DNA of 64,000 nt from positions 1 to 64,000 of the forward strand of contig JAQVQU010000001.1 in NCBI GenBank assembly GCA_028701415.1, in the 5' to 3' direction. The DNA comes from Clostridia bacterium. GTDB taxonomy: Bacteria; Bacillota; Clostridia; Christensenellales; DTU072. The translations under genes were made by a program, and so were the position numbers. This document shows, one piece after another, positions 60,262 to 64,000 of the stretch. The first letter of the stretch is position 1. Each line of letters opens with the position of its first letter. The notes below the pieces were generated by a model, which saw only the letters and a program-made list of their open reading frames with translations, searched no databases and had not been told where the DNA came from.

Positions 60262-60957
60262 ATGGAGTACACAAATGAAGTGGAAAAAATGTTTTGCGTA
60301 ACAAAAGGATGCAACCACGGACCGTCTCCAATACCTGAAGAGGGAAAATGGATTCAGGCTAAGGAAATTAAAGATATTAGTGGATTAACTCATGGAGTTG
60401 GGTGGTGCGCACCTCAACAAGGAGCTTGTAAATTAACACTAAATATAAAAAATGGTGTGATTGAAGAAGCTTTAGTAGAAACCCTCGGATGCACTGGAAT
60501 GACTCACTCTGCGGCAATGGCTGCCGAAATTCTTACAGGTAAGACTATCCTTGAAGCTTTGAATACAGATTTAGTTTGTGATGCAATTAATACCGCGATG
60601 AGGGAACTATTTTTACAAATAGTTTATGGAAGAAGTCAATCAGCTTTTTCTGAAGGAGGTCTTCATATCGGCGCTGGGCTTGAAGATCTAGGCAAAGGAC
60701 TAAGAAGTCAAGTTGCCACAATGTACTCTACTTCGAAAAAGGGAGTTAGATATCTTGAGATGGCAGAAGGGTATGTTACAAGACTTGGATTAGATAGTAA
60801 TAATGAAGTAATTGGATATGAGTTTGTTAAACTAGGGCCAATGATGGAACAAATCACTGTCAAAGGAATATCGCCAGAAGTAGCATTAAAGAGTTGTACT
60901 GGTAAATATGGGCGATTTGATGAAGCAACAACAATTATAAATCCAAGAGTCCAATAA
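60262..60957 (+). CDS. NifU/IscU-like iron-sulfur scaffold protein paired with GGGtGRT
   Basis: A 231-residue protein with an IscU-like core: GACKLTLNI (C56) and ETLGCTGMTHSAAM (C77) align with two of the three cluster-holding cysteines of IscU; C12, C17 and C49 are further candidates near the N-terminus. It is longer than IscU, with a C-terminal extension of about 100 residues. ATG 60262 is fixed by GGAGG six bases upstream. It is 12 bases before the GGGtGRT gene, a pair that recurs in anaerobes. Confidence 0.87.
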   Translation: MEYTNEVEKMFCVTKGCNHGPSPIPEEGKWIQAKEIKDISGLTHGVGWCAPQQGACKLTLNIKNGVIEEALVETLGCTGMTHSAAMAAEILTGKTILEALNTDLVCDAINTAMRELFLQIVYGRSQSAFSEGGLHIGAGLEDLGKGLRSQVATMYSTSKKGVRYLEMAEGYVTRLGLDSNNEVIGYEFVKLGPMMEQITVKGISPEVALKSCTGKYGRFDEATTIINPRVQ

Positions 60958-60969
60958 GGGAGGTTTTCT

Positions 60970-61971
60970 ATGAGTATAAATTTTGAAGGATTTGAAAGAA
61001 GAATTGCAAAAATATCTGCTTTTTTAGAAGGAGCAGGAATTTCTGGGTTTGAGGACGCTAGAAATATATGCTTGCAAAAAGGTATTGATGTAGAAAAAAT
61101 AGTTAAGGGCATACAACCAATCGCATTTGAAAATGCAGTTTGGGCATATACTGTTGGCTGTGCTTATGCAATTAAAAAGGGGATAAATAAGGCTTCTGTT
61201 GCTGCTGAGGCAATTGGACAAGCCCTCCAGGCTTTTTGCATTCCTGGCTCTGTAGCCGATGTAAGGAAAGTCGGACTTGGTCATGGGAATTTAGCTGCTA
61301 TGCTATTAAGAGAAGAAACACAATGTTTTGCGTTTGTGGCTGGACATGAAAGTTTTGCTGCCGCAGAAGGCGCTATAGGGATCGCAAAGTCAGCAAATAA
61401 GGTCCGTAAAAATCCACTTAGAGTAATCCTCAATGGTCTTGGTAAAGATGCTGCTTATATAATTAGCCGAATAAACGGGTTTACTTATGTTCATACAAAA
61501 TATGATCAATGCACAGACGAACTAACAATAGTAAGGGAACTCCCTTTTAGTGAAGGTGAAAAATCTAAGGTTAAATGTTATGGGGCTGACGATGTGAACG
61601 AAGGTGTAGCAATTATGATAAAAGAAGGTGCTGATGTAGGAATTACAGGAAATAGTACAAATCCTACAAGATTTCAACATCCAGTTAGTGGAACCTATAA
61701 AAAATGGGCTATCGAAAATGGAAAGAAATATTTTTCAGTTGCAAGTGGTGGGGGTACTGGCAGGACTTTACACCCTGACAATATGGCGGCTGGTCCAGCT
61801 TCCTATGGATTGACCGATACAATGGGAAGAATGCATGGAGACGCTCAGTTTGCGGGATCCAGTTCTGTTCCTGCTCACGTTGAGATGATGGGCTTAATAG
61901 GGATGGGAAATAATCCTATGGTTGGAGCCACAGTAGCGGTCGCGGTTGCTGTCGAAGAGCATTCAAAATAA
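60970..61971 (+). CDS. GGGtGRT family protein
   Basis: A 333-residue protein of the orphan family named for its motif, here GGGTGRT at residues 260-266 (61747-61767). The N-terminal half is helical and alanine/glycine-rich (for example GQALQAFCIPG and VGLGHGNLAAMLLREE); the C-terminal half has several Gly-rich loops (ITGNSTNPTRF, GPASYGLTDTMGRMHGD) and ends in a VAVAVAVEEHSK run. The function is unknown. Its constant neighbour is the NifU-like scaffold, so a role in iron-sulfur handling is suspected. Confidence 0.9.
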   Translation: MSINFEGFERRIAKISAFLEGAGISGFEDARNICLQKGIDVEKIVKGIQPIAFENAVWAYTVGCAYAIKKGINKASVAAEAIGQALQAFCIPGSVADVRKVGLGHGNLAAMLLREETQCFAFVAGHESFAAAEGAIGIAKSANKVRKNPLRVILNGLGKDAAYIISRINGFTYVHTKYDQCTDELTIVRELPFSEGEKSKVKCYGADDVNEGVAIMIKEGADVGITGNSTNPTRFQHPVSGTYKKWAIENGKKYFSVASGGGTGRTLHPDNMAAGPASYGLTDTMGRMHGDAQFAGSSSVPAHVEMMGLIGMGNNPMVGATVAVAVAVEEHSK

Positions 61972-62008
61972 TATCAATAATTTGTGGATTTTTATAATCC
62001 ACAATAAT

Positions 62009-62084
62009 GCTAATGTAGCACAGTCGGTAGTGCGGTTCACTCGTAATGAACAGGTCGCTGGTTCGATTCCAGTCATTAGCTCCA
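62009..62084 (+). tRNA. tRNA-Thr (CGU anticodon)
   Basis: Acceptor GCTAATG pairs with CATTAGC, D loop AGTCGGTA, anticodon stem GTTCA/TGAAC around loop CTCGTAA with anticodon CGT at 62042-62044, T stem CTGG with loop TTCGATT. CCA is encoded (62082-62084). A terminator follows immediately. Confidence 0.95.
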
Positions 62085-62113
62085 AAAACACCCCAGTTTA
62101 TCGGGGTGTTTTT
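62085..62113. terminator. bidirectional terminator between tRNA-Thr and the ABC transporter
   Basis: AAAACACCCC (62085-62094) with GGGGTGTTTT (62103-62112). T tracts occur in both directions, so it can end tRNA-Thr on the plus strand and the transporter operon on the minus strand. Confidence 0.92.
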
Positions 62114-62155
62114 CTTTAAAGCTAAGATTTAAAAATTTGAGAAGAAAAAGAATTT

Positions 62156-62845
62156 TTAGCGGAAGATATCAATATTGATTTTTCCATCCTTGATTTCAAT
62201 ATTTCTGTCAGCTTTTTCCGCAATTCTTCTATCGTGGGTAATAATAATAAAAGTAGTTTTAAATTTTTCATTTACCTCTCTAAGCAAGGTATATATTTTT
62301 TCCGTTGTATCTGAGTCAAGATTTCCCGTTGGTTCATCAGCTAAAATAATGGAGGGGTTATTAATCAATGCCCTTGCAATTGCCGTTCTTTGTTGCTGTC
62401 CCCCAGACATTTTTGTAGCTAGGTTATTTTTAACACTAGATAAGCCAACTAAATCAATAAGTTCATTAGCTCTTTCAATTACTTCTTTGCTTGGTTTATT
62501 ATTTTTCATATAGTATGGGATAAGAATATTTTCGTAGGCAGTAAATTCAGGCAATAAATAATGAAACTGGAATATAAAGCCCATGGTATTGTTTCTCAGG
62601 TCAGCTAATTCAGTCTTTTTCATCGAATCGGTTCTAACCCCATTAATATATAGTTCCCCAGATGTTGGTTTATCCAATGTTCCAATAATATTTAAAAGAG
62701 TACTCTTGCCGCTACCAGACTGTCCTATTATAGAGTTAAAGCTACCCCTGATAATATCTAAATTAATATCGAAAAGAACTTGGGTTTGAAATTCCCCATT
62801 ACCATAAATTTTATTAATATTTTTTAATTGTAGTATATTATCCAT
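62156..62845 (-). CDS. ABC transporter ATP-binding protein (MacB/LolD family)
   Basis: A 229-residue ATPase. Walker A GQSGSGKST, Q-loop region FQFHYLLPEF, signature MSGGQQQRTAIARAL, Walker B VILADEPTGNLD and the H-loop ITHD are complete. The LolD-like sequence matches transporters for lipoprotein release, peptide export or bacitracin-type resistance. It overlaps its permease gene by eight bases (62838-62845). Confidence 0.95.
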   Translation of the reverse strand: MDNILQLKNINKIYGNGEFQTQVLFDINLDIIRGSFNSIIGQSGSGKSTLLNIIGTLDKPTSGELYINGVRTDSMKKTELADLRNNTMGFIFQFHYLLPEFTAYENILIPYYMKNNKPSKEVIERANELIDLVGLSSVKNNLATKMSGGQQQRTAIARALINNPSIILADEPTGNLDSDTTEKIYTLLREVNEKFKTTFIIITHDRRIAEKADRNIEIKDGKINIDIFR

Positions 62846-64000
62846 TTCTAATTACCTCGATTGGATCAAGCTTTGATGATTTTGCCGCAGGAATTAATGA
62901 AGCTAAAGTAGATGCAATTATAGCTATTAGTGCGGATAAAACTATAAATCCCGGATTAAGTTGCATAGGAATCAATGGCGTTCCATCTGGGTTAAGAGCA
63001 AAAGTAGTAAACAAGACTATTAGAGAGATTCCAAGAAGTATTCCTAAAATGGCACCCATTAAACCCAAAAGGAAGCCCTGTGTGAGAAAAATTGTACTTG
63101 CCATCGAATCCTTGATACCCATTGCTTTTAATATCCCTATTTGTTTTTGTTTTTGTATAACTGAAATTATTAGAACACTTGCTATACTTAAAACTACAGA
63201 TATAATTACAAAGATCTGAATCATTAAACTAGATATCGTTTGTCCGTTAAGCCCAGACAATAAACTTTCATTTTGCGTTTGCCAATCTGTTGCTATAAGA
63301 TTAGTATTATTGCCTAGTATTTCTTCTATCGAGACAGTAATATTTGGGGAATTAAAAACATCATCAACTTGAATTTCTATCGATGTAATTTTTCCCGGAG
63401 TTTCAAATATTGTTTGGGATGATTGGAGGTCAGTTATGATCCAAGTTTCATTTAAAGAGGAAACCTTTAAATCAAAGATACCAGAGACAACAAGAGTCTT
63501 CTTTTTATTTAATAAGGGTAGAAAAACCTTTATTTCTTCTCCTATGGACTTATCATTTAATTCGGAAAATTCCTTTCCAATAATAACTTGATTAGTATTC
63601 TGGATAGGCATGTTTCCTTGCACTAATGAGTTTGAAAGTTTATAAATTCCATTTGCTTCTTCTAAAGATAAACCTCTAATTAGTACATATTCAGAAGTAA
63701 TAACATCTTCATTATCTTGATTTTTTACCAGTACAGATGTATTATCCAGGGATGCTGAAACATAAGTTGTTCCCTCTGTTTCTTTAATTTCAGCCAGTAA
63801 AGATTCATATTCCGTTATATACTTATCTTCAGAAACAGAAGAAACAGTTATATGAGAAGAACTTCCTACGGTTTTATCTACTAAACTTGTTTGGAGTCCC
63901 TGAATCAATAAGCCTATAAATAACTGAACAGAAACCCCAATCGCGATTCCAAATGTAATTAATATAGTTTGACCTTTTGAGGATTTGAGGAATCTTAAGG
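62838..64000 (-). CDS. MacB/LolC-type ABC transporter permease, 5' end missing
   Basis: At least 387 residues, with the frame open to the window edge; the true start lies outside. The visible N-terminus reads KSSKGQTILITFGIAIG, a first transmembrane helix like that of LolC/FtsX-type permeases. A large extracytoplasmic MacB-core domain follows, then three C-terminal helices and the tail SSKLDPIEVIRNG typical of the family. It pairs with the ATPase downstream. The cargo is unknown; lipoproteins are possible given the many lipoproteins encoded here. Confidence 0.92.
   Translation of the reverse strand, partial: LRFLKSSKGQTILITFGIAIGVSVQLFIGLLIQGLQTSLVDKTVGSSSHITVSSVSEDKYITEYESLLAEIKETEGTTYVSASLDNTSVLVKNQDNEDVITSEYVLIRGLSLEEANGIYKLSNSLVQGNMPIQNTNQVIIGKEFSELNDKSIGEEIKVFLPLLNKKKTLVVSGIFDLKVSSLNETWIITDLQSSQTIFETPGKITSIEIQVDDVFNSPNITVSIEEILGNNTNLIATDWQTQNESLLSGLNGQTISSLMIQIFVIISVVLSIASVLIISVIQKQKQIGILKAMGIKDSMASTIFLTQGFLLGLMGAILGILLGISLIVLFTTFALNPDGTPLIPMQLNPGFIVLSALIAIIASTLASLIPAAKSSKLDPIEVIRNG

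Noticed and set aside
1..64000. Insertion sequences, prophage, CRISPR arrays or defence systems
   Set aside because: No transposase, integrase, repeat-spacer array, Cas or restriction gene was recognised; gene order and codon use look uniform and chromosomal.

Overview
The window is AT-rich bacterial DNA that reads as one continuous chromosomal segment of an anaerobic, low-GC Gram-positive bacterium (Bacillota, class Clostridia; possibly an uncultured lineage, but the genus cannot be fixed from sequence alone). The reasons are a complete S10-spc-alpha ribosomal superoperon in Firmicutes order with zinc-type S14 and zinc-type adenylate kinase, a six-subunit Rnf complex, a ferredoxin-dependent 2-oxoacid oxidoreductase, the L21-Prp-L27 cluster, strong GGAGG ribosome-binding sites and many lipoproteins. 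UGA is used as a stop. No insertion sequence, prophage, CRISPR array or defence island was recognised.

Layout. 1-3730 is on the minus strand: two half-size chromate transporters (the first cut by the window edge), a TtcA-like thiolase, tRNA-Gln, a DUF1858 protein, an AEC permease and a coupled unknown. 3787-5479: a Crp/Fnr regulator coupled to a membrane-tethered alpha/beta hydrolase. 5604-21762: the ribosomal protein superoperon (rpsJ to rplQ, with secY, adk, map, infA, rpmJ, rpoA), two structured leaders and a strong terminator. 21779-26016: coaX, hom and an anchored beta-propeller protein. 26035-31817: a pair of winged-helix/transmembrane proteins (the first apparently leaderless), then uvrB and uvrA. 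31733-32520 (minus): folT under a tetrahydrofolate riboswitch. 32684-37449: a giant (about 1577 residue) lipoprotein with five repeated jelly-roll-like modules and a C-terminal membrane anchor. 37471-45946: rnfCDGEAB, a coupled lipoprotein, Sua5 and RpiB. 46190-48131: ManA and a ROK kinase. 48227-53204: radical SAM pair, L21 leader, rplU-prp-rpmA, an OGG-type glycosylase and a NYN protein. 53259-55884: the 2-oxoacid:ferredoxin oxidoreductase. 55961-59785: malQ, a phosphopantetheinyl transferase and a lipoprotein hydrolase. 59911-60167: a 6S-like RNA. 60262-61971: a NifU-like scaffold with the GGGtGRT protein. 62009-62113: tRNA-Thr and terminator. 62156-64000 (minus): a MacB/Lol-type ABC transporter, cut by the window edge.

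How it fits together: reduced ferredoxin made by the oxidoreductase (53317-55884) can be oxidised by Rnf (37533-42671) to build an ion gradient, as expected of a fermenting anaerobe; MalQ, ManA and the ROK kinase feed sugars in. The most unusual items are the giant doubly anchored lipoprotein, the insertion in the KH loop of ribosomal protein S3, the leaderless winged-helix/TM pair before uvrBA, the NifU-like/GGGtGRT pair, the lipoprotein coupled to rnfB, and several structured RNAs (THF riboswitch, 6S candidate, ribosomal leaders).
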